The notes beneath the pieces are model-generated. The model was given only the letters and a program-made list of their open reading frames with translations, was not told where the DNA came from and searched no databases. This document shows, one piece after another, positions 52,734-60,995 of a DNA stretch of 64,000 bases. The DNA comes from Bacillota bacterium (lineage in GTDB: Bacteria > Bacillota > Clostridia > Oscillospirales > Acutalibacteraceae), in the NCBI GenBank assembly GCA_023458755.1, contig JAEWYE010000031.1:62001-126000 (forward strand). The letters are read 5' to 3'. A program made the translations under genes and the position numbers. Positions within the stretch are counted from its first letter, which is position 1. Every line of letters starts with the position of its first letter.

Positions 52734-52764
52734 AATAATGACATCTTTTTGGGGCAGATCATTC
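52734..52764 (-). promoter_or_regulatory. Candidate SigG-type promoter of spoVT
   Basis: On the minus strand GAATG (52764-52760) and CATTATT (52740-52734) resemble the forespore SigG boxes. The spacing is 19 bases, about one more than the usual value, and the last -10 base differs. Weak by itself; supported by known SigG control of spoVT. Confidence 0.3.
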
Positions 52765-52814
52765 AATTTTATACCCTAATAAATTCAAGAGCTAGGATTT
52801 GTTTTAGGCACAAA

Positions 52815-52851
52815 AAGGGTATGCTCAAAAATTCATTTTAAGCATACCCTT
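52815..52851 (-). terminator. Intrinsic terminator of the 57-residue gene
   Basis: Arms AAGGGTATGCT (52815-52825) and AGCATACCCTT (52841-52851) give a perfect 11-bp stem followed on the minus strand by TTTTTG. Confidence 0.85.
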
Positions 52852-52903
52852 GATAAGTTCGCAGTTTTATACAATCTGCAACAGTTTCTTTATATAATAT
52901 CTA

Positions 52904-53077
52904 TTACAGTCGGTCTACGCGGTCAACTTTTAAATATTTCGTATCTTCTACTGATACTTCATAGGAAGTATCAGTGAAACGGTCATAGCGGGCTATTTTA
53001 TCTGCCGCATTGTTGCGGTCAGGAGCGGAAATTCGGTCTGCATCTTTGCCGAATTTATAATCTCTGAAAATATCCAT
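52904..53077 (-). CDS. Small charged protein of unknown function, 57 aa
   Basis: ATG 53077 is chosen because AAAGGA lies upstream; the frame extends to 53122 without a better site. The product is highly charged (MDIFRDYKFGKDADRISAPD, RYDRFTDTSYEVSVEDTKYL) and ends KVDRVDRL. It has no hydrophobic segment. A strong terminator follows 53 bases downstream, and a palindromic element lies 111 bases upstream. No family recognised. Confidence 0.55.
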   Translation of the reverse strand: MDIFRDYKFGKDADRISAPDRNNAADKIARYDRFTDTSYEVSVEDTKYLKVDRVDRL

Positions 53078-53187
53078 GGTAAGTTCCTTTCTAATAGCAT
53101 CTATATTGCGCCGCCCAATCATACGAGCAAAAGCGCACAGGCGGCAAAGCAGCTTTACCTATCTTATTCGAATTTCAATTGTATTTA

Positions 53188-53288
53188 TAGTCTGTCAACT
53201 TCAGAAAATATCCAAGAAACAAGCGCAAAAGCTTTGATGCATGGGTTTTACACTTGGAGATTGGTCTTGTTTTCAAATTAACTGACTA
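53188..53288. mobile_element. MITE-like palindromic element, copy B (reverse orientation)
   Basis: This 101-bp copy, flanked by TA on both sides, lies in the opposite orientation to copies A and C. It ends just after the aspA stop (53294). The inner segment matches the GTTTCTCGG-type variant also seen in copy C, so B and C are closer to each other than to A. Confidence 0.82.
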
Positions 53289-53293
53289 TATCG

Positions 53294-54721
53294 TTACGAT
53301 ATGGAGGCCTCCAGTGCATCTTCCGCATAGGCCGGAACTGTCATGCGATAAGGATCCAAAATGTTTTTCAGCTTCTCCGCGGTTAACAGTTTTAAATCCA
53401 CCGCCAATTTTGTAACGGGTGTACCTGTTTTCAGCGATAATTTTGCAAGTTCTGCCGATTTTGCGTAACCGATAATCGGGCAAAGTGCTGTTACAATGCC
53501 GACACTTTCATTGAGGTGCTTCTGACAGATTTCTTTGTTTGCGGTAATTCCGGTCACGCAGTTGTCCACCAGTGTTTCAACCGCGCCCGCAAGACTGTCA
53601 ATGGATTCAAACAAATCGTAAAACAATACCGGTTCAAAAGCATTCAGTTCCATTTGCCCCGCTTCTGCCGCCATGGTAATCGTACAGTCATGACCGATGA
53701 TGTGGAACGCAACCTGTGAAACGACTTCCGGAATGACCGGATTTACTTTGCCCGGCATAATGGAGGAGCCGTTTTGCATGGCGGGGAGATTGATTTCCAT
53801 AATGCCGGTGCGCGGCCCGCTTGAAAGCAGGCGCAAGTCGTTTGACATCTTAGATAAATCAACCGCGCAGGTTTTCAAAACGCCCGATACGCTTACAAAA
53901 CCGTCCAAATTCTGTGTCGCGTCAATCAGATTATCTGCCTGTACCAGCTTTTCTCCGCATGTTTTCTGCAGGTTTTCGGTGATGTTGGAAAGATAGGCGG
54001 GGCTGACATTAACAGCTGTGCCAATTGCGGTCGCACCCATATTAATGGTGCGCAGTTCATTTTTTACCTTATTCAAACGCACAATATCGCGCTGTATCAT
54101 GGAACTGTATGCGCTGAATTCCTGCCCCAAACGGATGGGAACTGCGTCCTGCAGCTGTGTACGTCCCATCTTGACAATGTTGTCAAATTCAGCGGCTTTC
54201 CTGTCCAACGTATGAACCAGACGGGCAAGCTGACTGGTAACTCTCGGCAGCAGAGCAAGTGCGGTCAGTTTTCCGGCTGTCGGAAAAACATCATTGGTTG
54301 ACTGCGCCATGTTTACATGGTCGTTTGGATGCACGATGCTGTAGTCACCCTTTACTCCGCCCAACAGTTCAATCGCGCGGTTTGCAATAACTTCATTTGC
54401 ATTCATGTTTGCGGATGTTCCCGCGCCGCCCTGAATCGGGTCTACAAGGAACGCATCATGAAAATGTCCGGCAATCAGCTCATCGCAGGCAGAGATAATT
54501 GCGTTTGCAGTCGTAAAGTTCAATTGTCCTGCGTTGCGGTTGGTAATAGCAGCCGCCTTTTTGATTTGTGCAAGGCTAATAATAAAAGCAGGGTGCAAAT
54601 TTCTGCCTGTAATGGCAAAGTTTTGTTTTGCACGAAGCGTTTGTACTCCGTAATAAGCATCTTTCGGTACTTTCAGACATCCGATGGAATCAAATTCTAA
54701 TCTCGTTTTCATAGTAACCAC
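53294..54721 (-). CDS. aspA: Aspartate ammonia-lyase
   Basis: This 475-residue homotetrameric lyase converts aspartate to fumarate and ammonia. It has the fumarase/aspartase superfamily signature GSSIMPGKVNPVIPEVVSQ, plus STNDVFPTA, GRTQLQDAVPIRLGQEF and the early YYGVQTLRAKQNF. The aspartase-type wording (VIPEVVSQVAFHIIG) and length (468-478) favour aspartase over fumarase. The start is GTG 54721 with GGAG five bases upstream, or ATG 54712. It would supply fumarate as an electron sink and ammonia. The MITE copy B follows directly. Confidence 0.9.
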   Translation of the reverse strand: MVTMKTRLEFDSIGCLKVPKDAYYGVQTLRAKQNFAITGRNLHPAFIISLAQIKKAAAITNRNAGQLNFTTANAIISACDELIAGHFHDAFLVDPIQGGAGTSANMNANEVIANRAIELLGGVKGDYSIVHPNDHVNMAQSTNDVFPTAGKLTALALLPRVTSQLARLVHTLDRKAAEFDNIVKMGRTQLQDAVPIRLGQEFSAYSSMIQRDIVRLNKVKNELRTINMGATAIGTAVNVSPAYLSNITENLQKTCGEKLVQADNLIDATQNLDGFVSVSGVLKTCAVDLSKMSNDLRLLSSGPRTGIMEINLPAMQNGSSIMPGKVNPVIPEVVSQVAFHIIGHDCTITMAAEAGQMELNAFEPVLFYDLFESIDSLAGAVETLVDNCVTGITANKEICQKHLNESVGIVTALCPIIGYAKSAELAKLSLKTGTPVTKLAVDLKLLTAEKLKNILDPYRMTVPAYAEDALEASIS

Positions 54722-54825
54722 CGTTTCTCCACACGCCTTAAAAAGATCCGGCAGATTGTCTCCGTGTGGTGAGAGCTAACTGATTTGGCACTGTGGTTTC
54801 TGCCGATGTATCTTTCATGCCACAA

Positions 54826-54854
54826 AGCATAGCACGCGCTTCGAAACTCGTAAA
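54826..54854 (-). promoter_or_regulatory. Candidate promoter of aspA
   Basis: On the minus strand TTTACG (54854-54849) and TATGCT (54831-54826) are 17 bases apart, about 105 bases before the start codon. The leader contains a stem with arms CCACACG/CGTGTGG ending at the ribosome-binding site. Confidence 0.45.
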
Positions 54855-55057
54855 TAGATTTTCTCCATTTGCGTTTTAAATGCTTTTTTTCCCTTTCCTG
54901 ACTTTATTAAACTAAGAGAAAGAATCGCCAACTTAAAATTTTTAGTCGTTTTGTGAGCTGAAAAACGGCTGAATTAAGGTTTAAAAAAATATTTTTATCA
55001 TAATTCTACAAAAGCACTTGTAAAAATTATAAATACCCATCATAATAGAACAAACGC

Positions 55058-55089
55058 AAGGGAGCGTACCGGATTCGGTACGCTCCCTT
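55058..55089 (+). terminator. Orphan terminator-like hairpin upstream of lrp
   Basis: Arms AAGGGAGCGTACC (55058-55070) and GGTACGCTCCCTT (55077-55089) form a perfect 13-bp stem with a 6-base loop, followed by CATTTATTT. No gene precedes it on this strand. It could end a small RNA or act as a leader attenuator. The rest of 54722-55193 shows no gene. Confidence 0.65.
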
Positions 55090-55193
55090 CATTTATTTAA
55101 GCCAAACAGGTGTTTCTAAGAGTATTGGACTGTGTAAACTATATTTTTGAAACCCCGCGCGGCATCTTATAAGAATAGGAGGGATTTCACTCT

Positions 55194-55655
55194 ATGGACA
55201 AAATTGATGTGGCACTGCTGTCCATGCTTCAGAAAAATGCTCGTTTGCCAATAAAGGCTATGGCGGAAGAGGTGTTTTTATCTTCTCCGGCAATTTCCGC
55301 ACGAATCGAAAAGCTTGAGAAGCTTGGAATTATTACCGGCTATATGGCCATTGTGGATCCGCTTAAACTTGGTTATCACATTACCGCTTTCATTAATTTG
55401 GAGATGACACCAAAACAAAAGCCGGAGTTTTATCCGTTTATTCGTTCCTGTCCCAATGTACTGGAGTGCAACTGTGTGACGGGCATGTACTCCATGCTGA
55501 TTAAAGTGGCATTCCCCAGCACCATGGAATTGGATACCTTTATCGGGCAGCTGCAAAAATTCGGAAACACTTCTACGCAGATTGTGTTTTCTACATCTGT
55601 GCAGACGCGGGGAATCAACGTGGAACATGCCGCTTCGTATTTCGATCAGACTTGA
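55194..55655 (+). CDS. Lrp/AsnC family transcriptional regulator
   Basis: This 153-residue regulator has an N-terminal winged helix-turn-helix (DVALLSMLQKNARLPIKAMA, SSPAISARIEKLEKLGIITGY) and a C-terminal RAM ligand-binding domain (ITAFINLEMTPKQKPEFYPF, ECNCVTGMYSMLIKVAF, TSVQTRGINVE). Such proteins sense amino acids and control transport and catabolism. AGGAGGG lies before ATG 55194. A MITE copy and then a terminator follow. The probable targets are the downstream amino-acid genes (56.2-63.6 kb); this is inferred from position. Confidence 0.93.
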   Translation: MDKIDVALLSMLQKNARLPIKAMAEEVFLSSPAISARIEKLEKLGIITGYMAIVDPLKLGYHITAFINLEMTPKQKPEFYPFIRSCPNVLECNCVTGMYSMLIKVAFPSTMELDTFIGQLQKFGNTSTQIVFSTSVQTRGINVEHAASYFDQT

Positions 55656-55664
55656 CTGCATATA

Positions 55665-55765
55665 TAGTCAGTTAATTTGAAAACAAGACCAATCTCCAAG
55701 CGTAAAATCCATATATCAAAGATTTTGCGCTTGTTTCTCGGATGTTTTCTAAAGTTAACTGACTA
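55665..55765. mobile_element. MITE-like palindromic element, copy C
   Basis: This 101-bp copy, flanked by TA on both sides, starts nine bases after the lrp stop. Outer arms TAGTCAGTTAA and TTAACTGACTA are perfect. It lies between lrp and the terminator at 55833-55868, so it should be transcribed as a hairpin in the lrp mRNA. Confidence 0.85.
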
Positions 55766-55832
55766 TAGTTCGCAAAAATTATATGGAACTCGGCAGGAAT
55801 TCTAAAAATGTATTTTCATACGATAGCAAAGT

Positions 55833-55868
55833 GCCTTAAGTCTTTTAAGATTTAGGGCTCTTTTTTGA
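55833..55868 (+). terminator. Intrinsic terminator downstream of lrp
   Basis: Arms GCCTTAAGTC and GATTTAGGGC, with two G-U pairs, are followed by TCTTTTTT. Confidence 0.65.
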
Positions 55869-56210
55869 TTGGATACTTTATTAATTTGCAAGCAATGATT
55901 TTCAGAAATTCATTTCAGAACTGATTTAGAAAATAAAGTTTCTAGGATTGAATCAAAAAACAAATAGTGATATTCGAAAATAGTTTGCTGCAATGTCCCG
56001 AAAACACTTAATTTAATAAACAGACAAATGAAATCGCTTATGAAAATAAAGTTTTGGCAGCAAATAATAGTTTTTTGCTTGGAAAAGGTTTATGCCTATT
56101 TACCTTTTTGAAGTGGTGTGTTATTGTATTGACAGCAAAAAATGCAGGATGGATATAGAAAATATGCAAAATCGATACACAAACAGTTTAATGAGGTGAA
56201 ATTTGAGATT
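55869..56210 (+). other. A/T-rich intergenic region with weak promoter
   Basis: No gene seen. TTGACA at 56129-56134 and GATATA at 56152-56157 (17-base spacing) could be the promoter of the iron-dependent dehydrogenase gene; the -10 box is poor. Confidence 0.4.
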
Positions 56211-57341
56211 ATGAATTTTAACTATTATTTGCCGGTTAATCTGATTTTTGGGCGCAGTGTGATATTGCAGGCGGGAAGTCAGACAGCCAAATATGGCAAA
56301 CGGGCATTGATTGTAACCGGAAGAGGAAGTACCCGTAAATCCGGTCTTCTTGATAAATGCATTTCTCTTTTAAAGGAAGCGGGAGTCGACAGCAAAGTAT
56401 TTGACGAAGTAACACAGAATCCGCTCACTACAACGGTTGAAGCCGGTGCAAGGCTTGCCAAAGAAAACGGCTGTGATGTCGTTGTTGGCCTCGGCGGAGG
56501 AAGCACAATGGATGCCGCGAAAGCGATTGCATTTCTCGCAGATAATGGGGGTGACATTTCCGACTACATATTCGGGCGAAAAACATCCGACCACGCACTG
56601 CCGCTTATTTTAATTCCGACTACCTGCGGAACCGGCAGCGAAGGCAACGGGTTTGCCGTACTTTCCAATCCGGTGACAAAAGATAAAAAATCGCTTCGGT
56701 TTCATTCTATTATCGCAAAGGCTTCCATTATTGATCCGGAACTAATGGTTACCATGCCGAAGCAAACACTGGCGAGTGTCGGTTTTGACGCTCTGTGCCA
56801 CAACATGGAAGCATTCCTTTCCAAAACCAGTCAGCCTATGTCAGATTCGCTTGCGTTAAAGGGCGTTCAGCTGATCAGCGAGAATTTGCCTCGTGCATAT
56901 CGGGACTCTTCCGATTCGGAAGCGTGGGAAAATCTCACACTTGGCAGCACAATCGGAGGAATGGTGATTTATACTTCCGGTGTAACGGCACCGCACGGCA
57001 TGGAACATCCGGCAAGCGGCCTGCGCGACATTGTTCACGGAAAAGGCCTTGCAGCCTTAACTCCTTGGATTTACGAAGCCTCTTATCAAGCGGCTCCCGA
57101 AAAGTTCGCCGTATTATCCAAACTGCTGGGCGGAAAGAACGAAGCGGATTGTGCCGATGCGGTTCGGGGTCTGCTCCGGAAAATTGATTTGCTGACAACA
57201 CTCGGCGAGCAGGGAGTTTTGGAAGAAGATATAGACTGGATGACCGAAAACTGCATGAAAGTTTCTGCCGTAACCATCGGCAATCATCCGGTTGTTTTTA
57301 CCCCGGAAGAAATTCACGGTATTTACGGCAAAGCTCTTTAA
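56211..57341 (+). CDS. Iron-containing alcohol dehydrogenase
   Basis: This 376-residue group III alcohol dehydrogenase has NAD motif GLGGGSTMDAAKA (residues 94-106) and metal ligands D193, H197, H262 and H276 (GFDALCHNMEAF, PHGMEHPASGLRDIVHG), positions that match FucO-type enzymes. It reduces an aldehyde or semialdehyde to alcohol or the reverse. ATG 56211 gives the family length; GAGGTG lies 12 bases upstream, and the frame opens at 56142 without support. A terminator separates it from the aminotransferase gene. With a class III aminotransferase next to it, a semialdehyde such as succinic semialdehyde is a reasonable substrate, by inference. Confidence 0.93.
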   Translation: MNFNYYLPVNLIFGRSVILQAGSQTAKYGKRALIVTGRGSTRKSGLLDKCISLLKEAGVDSKVFDEVTQNPLTTTVEAGARLAKENGCDVVVGLGGGSTMDAAKAIAFLADNGGDISDYIFGRKTSDHALPLILIPTTCGTGSEGNGFAVLSNPVTKDKKSLRFHSIIAKASIIDPELMVTMPKQTLASVGFDALCHNMEAFLSKTSQPMSDSLALKGVQLISENLPRAYRDSSDSEAWENLTLGSTIGGMVIYTSGVTAPHGMEHPASGLRDIVHGKGLAALTPWIYEASYQAAPEKFAVLSKLLGGKNEADCADAVRGLLRKIDLLTTLGEQGVLEEDIDWMTENCMKVSAVTIGNHPVVFTPEEIHGIYGKAL

Positions 57342-57375
57342 ACTCGAAGCTCAGATTCAATACTGAAAAGCAATG

Positions 57376-57418
57376 GCGTTTTTCACAGCTTGTAAAAGTT
57401 GTGAGGAGCGCTTTTTTT
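57376..57418 (+). terminator. Intrinsic terminator of the alcohol dehydrogenase gene
   Basis: A 16-bp stem (outer GCG/CGC, inner CACAGCTT/AAGTTGTG with G-U pairs) with loop GTAA is followed by TTTTTTTAT. Confidence 0.75.
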
Positions 57419-57435
57419 ATAGCCGGTTGTCGGCC

Positions 57436-57464
57436 TTGACCAACAATTCGACTTTGCTTAATAA
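57436..57464 (+). promoter_or_regulatory. Promoter of the aminotransferase-ABC transporter operon
   Basis: TTGACC (57436-57441) and TAATAA (57459-57464) are 17 bases apart, ahead of ATG 57491. Confidence 0.55.
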
Positions 57465-57490
57465 ATTTAATAAATTAGGAGGCCGTTCAG

Positions 57491-58765
57491 ATGATGAAAT
57501 TTGCAGACTACAAAGAATACTTCAGCCCGGTGCTGGCAAAAAACACAGAGGTGATTGCGGAAAGTGCGAAAGGCTGTTACGTAACCGACATAACCGGTCA
57601 AAAATACCTGGATTTCGTACAGGGCATTGCGGTTAACGCACTGGGACACTGTTATCCGAAAGTTGTTGAGGCGATTACCGAACAAACATCGAAGCTGATT
57701 AACGCGTCTTTCAATATGGTGAACTTCCCGACCACTTTGGAACTGGGCAAGAAAATAGCCGAAATGGCTCCCGGAAAACTTGGTTCCATCTTTTTCTCAA
57801 ACGGCGGTGCCGAGGCGACCGACGGTGCGTTAAAACTGGCCCGCGTTTATACCAAAAGACCGTCCATCATTGCGTTTAAAGGTTCTTTCCATGGCCGTAC
57901 AATCGGCGCAACAACCGTCACCGGCTCCAACTCGAAATACCGCAAATATGTGGAACCGTTAATGGGCGCTACGTATTTTACCCCATATCCGTCCAAGGAC
58001 CTTTGCCCGGCGGGATTTGATGAAAAGCAAAGAACCGAGTATTGCTTAAAGGAACTGCAAAACCTGTTTGATTATCTGGTAGCGCCGGAAACCGTTGCCG
58101 CAATCATCATGGAGCCGGTTCAAGGTGAGGGCGGCTATGTCGTACCTTCCAAGGAATTTGTACAAAGCATTCGCGATATCTGCACCAAGCACGGTATCTT
58201 GTTGATTTTCGATGAAATTCAGGCAGGCTACGGCAGAACCGGAAAAATGTTTGCAAGCGAAAATTTCGGCGTTGTACCGGATATCATGACACTCGGCAAA
58301 GCAATCGCGGGTGGCATGCCGATGAGCGCAATTGTAAGTACTCCCGAAATTATGAGTGAGTGGCACGCAGGCATGCACGGTACTACCTTTGGCGGCAACC
58401 CAGTTGCAGCGGCGGCAGGACTTGCGGTATTGAAAGGCTTCGAAGAAGAACATATCTTGGAAAACTGCAACAAAATGGGCGCTTACCTCAAGAGCAAACT
58501 GGTGGAACTGAAAGAGAAATATCCGGTTATCGCGGATGTGCGTGGTTTGGGACTCATGCTCGCGATTGAACTGCGCAACGCGGACGGCACTCCTGCGGGA
58601 GATAAGTTAGCAAAGCTGCGCGACATCTGTCTGGAACACCATATGCTCACGTTAAGCTGCGGTGTACACGGGAACTGCATGCGGTTTGCGTCTCCGCTGA
58701 ATGTCAAACAATCCGAATTGGATGAAGGCCTTGCGATTGTTGAAACAGCGCTGAAACAATTATAA
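57491..58765 (+). CDS. Class III PLP aminotransferase (4-aminobutyrate/ornithine type)
   Basis: This 424-residue enzyme has GIAVNALGHCYPKV, the phosphate-binding FFSNGGAEATDGALKLAR, KGSFHGRTIGA, LIFDEIQAGYGRTGKMF and the PLP lysine K270 in TLGKAIAGGMPM. The family transfers the terminal amino group of omega-amino acids (GABA, ornithine, lysine, beta-alanine) to 2-oxoglutarate, forming semialdehydes. AGGAGG lies eight bases before ATG 57491. It is followed 18 bases later by a 2-hydroxyacid dehydrogenase. The exact amino donor cannot be told. Confidence 0.92.
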   Translation: MMKFADYKEYFSPVLAKNTEVIAESAKGCYVTDITGQKYLDFVQGIAVNALGHCYPKVVEAITEQTSKLINASFNMVNFPTTLELGKKIAEMAPGKLGSIFFSNGGAEATDGALKLARVYTKRPSIIAFKGSFHGRTIGATTVTGSNSKYRKYVEPLMGATYFTPYPSKDLCPAGFDEKQRTEYCLKELQNLFDYLVAPETVAAIIMEPVQGEGGYVVPSKEFVQSIRDICTKHGILLIFDEIQAGYGRTGKMFASENFGVVPDIMTLGKAIAGGMPMSAIVSTPEIMSEWHAGMHGTTFGGNPVAAAAGLAVLKGFEEEHILENCNKMGAYLKSKLVELKEKYPVIADVRGLGLMLAIELRNADGTPAGDKLAKLRDICLEHHMLTLSCGVHGNCMRFASPLNVKQSELDEGLAIVETALKQL

Positions 58766-58783
58766 ACAGCAGGAGGATTTGCC

Positions 58784-59803
58784 ATGGGAAGCTATAAAGT
58801 TGTTTATTACAATATCGACGACACACTCGACTATGAGAACACACTGCTGAAAGAGTGGGGCGTTACCGACATGGAGCTGGTTGAGGTAAAGGATAAAGAA
58901 GGGCAGAAACCGTTTTTAAGTTATGTGGCGGATGCCGACGGCTTTGTGGTGGAATACGAGCAAATCACCCGTGAGATTATGCAAAGTCTGCCCAAGTGCA
59001 AAATTATTTCCCTGCAAAGCATCGGTTATAACAACATAGATATTCCGGCTGCGACAGATTGCGGTATCTGCGTGACCAATATTCCGGGCTTTTGTACCGA
59101 AGAGGTTGCCCTGCACAGTGTGGGGCTGCTGATTGATCTGGTTCGCAAAATCACATTTTTGGACCGCAGCGTCCGCGCGGGAAGCTGGAATCCGCTGTTG
59201 GGTTACCAAACTTACCGTCTGACCGGTAAGACAATCGGTCTTGTGTTTTTTGGAAGCATCCCAAAAGCCATGATGCCAATGCTCAAAGCGATGGGGCTAA
59301 AGGTACTGGTATACGCACCGACCAAAACAAAAGAGTATCTGGCCCGGTATGGTGCCGAAAAGGCGGAAACACTGGAAGAACTGCTGAAAGTGTCGGACTT
59401 TGTATCGCTGCACACCCCTTTGCTGCCGGAAACCTATCATCTGATTTCTACCGCACAGCTGGCCATGATGAAGAACACCGCGTTTTTAATCAATACCGCA
59501 AGGGGCTCTGTTGTGGATGAAGTCGCTTTGGTGCAAGTACTGAAAAATAACGAGATTGCCGGTGCGGGAATCGACGTAATAGAGGATGAAGCAAACGAGA
59601 AAAGTGATTTGTTTCAGTTGGAAAATATAGTGATTACTCCGCATTCTGCTTTTGTTTCACAGGATTCCTTTTATGAGGGAAGAAAAATGGCGCTTAAACA
59701 GCTCGTAATGCGCCTGAATATGCAAACAAGGCCGGAATTCCTGGTGAACAAAGAGCTTGACCTGAAATTTGATAAAAGCGAGAAGAAAGGCGATTATCTA
59801 TGA
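58784..59803 (+). CDS. D-2-hydroxyacid dehydrogenase family protein, atypical NAD motif
   Basis: This 339-residue enzyme of the D-isomer 2-hydroxyacid dehydrogenase family has catalytic Arg240 (INTARGSVVDE), Glu269 (IEDEANE) and His287 (ITPHSAF), all present. The dinucleotide loop reads GLVFFGSIPKA: the first and third glycines of the usual G-x-G-x-x-G are F155 and P160, with only G157 kept. This is odd and may alter cofactor binding. AGGAGG lies before ATG 58784. It overlaps the next aminotransferase by four bases (ATGA). Together they would interconvert an amino acid, its 2-oxo acid and the 2-hydroxy acid. Confidence 0.88.
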   Translation: MGSYKVVYYNIDDTLDYENTLLKEWGVTDMELVEVKDKEGQKPFLSYVADADGFVVEYEQITREIMQSLPKCKIISLQSIGYNNIDIPAATDCGICVTNIPGFCTEEVALHSVGLLIDLVRKITFLDRSVRAGSWNPLLGYQTYRLTGKTIGLVFFGSIPKAMMPMLKAMGLKVLVYAPTKTKEYLARYGAEKAETLEELLKVSDFVSLHTPLLPETYHLISTAQLAMMKNTAFLINTARGSVVDEVALVQVLKNNEIAGAGIDVIEDEANEKSDLFQLENIVITPHSAFVSQDSFYEGRKMALKQLVMRLNMQTRPEFLVNKELDLKFDKSEKKGDYL

Positions 59804-60918
59804 GTAAATTCATCAGTAAGAAATATGAGGGCATTGAAGGTTATGCTTTGGGTGAACAGCCGAAGGATCGAAAATACATCAAGCTGAACGCAAATGAGTC
59901 CCCCTATCCGCCCTCCCCGAAGGTGCTGGCGAGCGTAACAAAAGACAGAATGTTAAGTCAAAAGCTGTATGCGGACCCGCGTAATTCCGAACTGACACAG
60001 GCAATTGCCGATTGTTACCATGTTGAATTCGATGAAATCTTTACCGACGGCGGTTCGGATGTGATTTTAGGGTATCTCATCAACCTGTTTAACGATAACG
60101 AGCATCCGGTATGCTTCCCGGATGTTACCTATAATTTTTATAAGGTATGTGCCAAAACTTTCGGCATTCCCTATGAAGAGATTCCACTGAAAAGCGACTA
60201 TACCGTCAATGTGGAAGATTACATCAACTGCGGCAAAAACATCATTCTTGCAAATCCGAATGCCCCGACCGGGTATGTGCTGCCGCCGGAAGAAATTGAG
60301 CGCATTGTCAGCAGTAATCCGAACAATTTGGTTGTAATTGACGAAGCGTATGTGGATTTTGGCAATCAGACCTGTATTCCGCTGATTCATAAATATGAAA
60401 ATCTGGTTGTTGTGCACACGACTTCCAAATCCCGTAACCTTGCGGGAGCCCGCGTCGGCTACGCAATCTCCACAAAAGAAATTGTGGCCGATCTAAACGC
60501 AATGAAAGCCTCGTTTAATCCGGACAGTATCAGCACCCTTTCACAGGCTGCGGGAGCGGCCGCTGTTCGGGACAGTGCGTATATGCGTGAGGTTACTTCG
60601 AAAGTAATGCGTACCCGTGACCACGCGTATCTGGCATTTGTCAACCTTGGGTTTGAAGTTATGAAGTCACATACCAACTTCTTGTTTGTTTCACCGCCGT
60701 ACATTTCCGCAGCGGAATATACCGCAAAGCTGAGAGAAAACGGAATTCTGGTTCGGTATTACAATGCACCGCGCATCGACCGTTTTGTCCGTGTTACGAT
60801 TGGCGGCGACGAGCAAATGGAGAAGGTGCTTAGCTGCACGCAAAAGATTTTGCAAAGTGCGGCGTGTTATCCGTCTATGCTGCTCAATATGCGGCAAACC
60901 GCGGAAGAAAGCGCGTAA
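59800..60918 (+). CDS. HisC-like class I/II PLP aminotransferase
   Basis: This 372-residue fold-type I aminotransferase resembles histidinol-phosphate aminotransferase: LNANESPYPPSPKV, FTDGGSDVILGYL, LANPNAPTGYVLPPEE, VIDEAYVDFG and PLP lysine K210 in TTSKSRNLAGARVGYA. No other histidine genes are near, so an aromatic or other amino acid is at least as likely a substrate. Coupled to the 2-hydroxyacid dehydrogenase by a four-base overlap. A 77-base gap leads to the ABC transporter. Confidence 0.88.
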   Translation: MSKFISKKYEGIEGYALGEQPKDRKYIKLNANESPYPPSPKVLASVTKDRMLSQKLYADPRNSELTQAIADCYHVEFDEIFTDGGSDVILGYLINLFNDNEHPVCFPDVTYNFYKVCAKTFGIPYEEIPLKSDYTVNVEDYINCGKNIILANPNAPTGYVLPPEEIERIVSSNPNNLVVIDEAYVDFGNQTCIPLIHKYENLVVVHTTSKSRNLAGARVGYAISTKEIVADLNAMKASFNPDSISTLSQAAGAAAVRDSAYMREVTSKVMRTRDHAYLAFVNLGFEVMKSHTNFLFVSPPYISAAEYTAKLRENGILVRYYNAPRIDRFVRVTIGGDEQMEKVLSCTQKILQSAACYPSMLLNMRQTAEESA

Positions 60919-60995
60919 TTTCCTTTTATATATCATGCGGCATTTTCGTTCTGTGAAGAATGCTTTGCGGAACAAAACAGAAAGGGGTTTGAATC

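Noticed and set aside
59800..60918. Histidine biosynthesis gene hisC
   Set aside because: No other his genes are near, and the gene is coupled to a 2-hydroxyacid dehydrogenase, so naming it hisC would over-claim.
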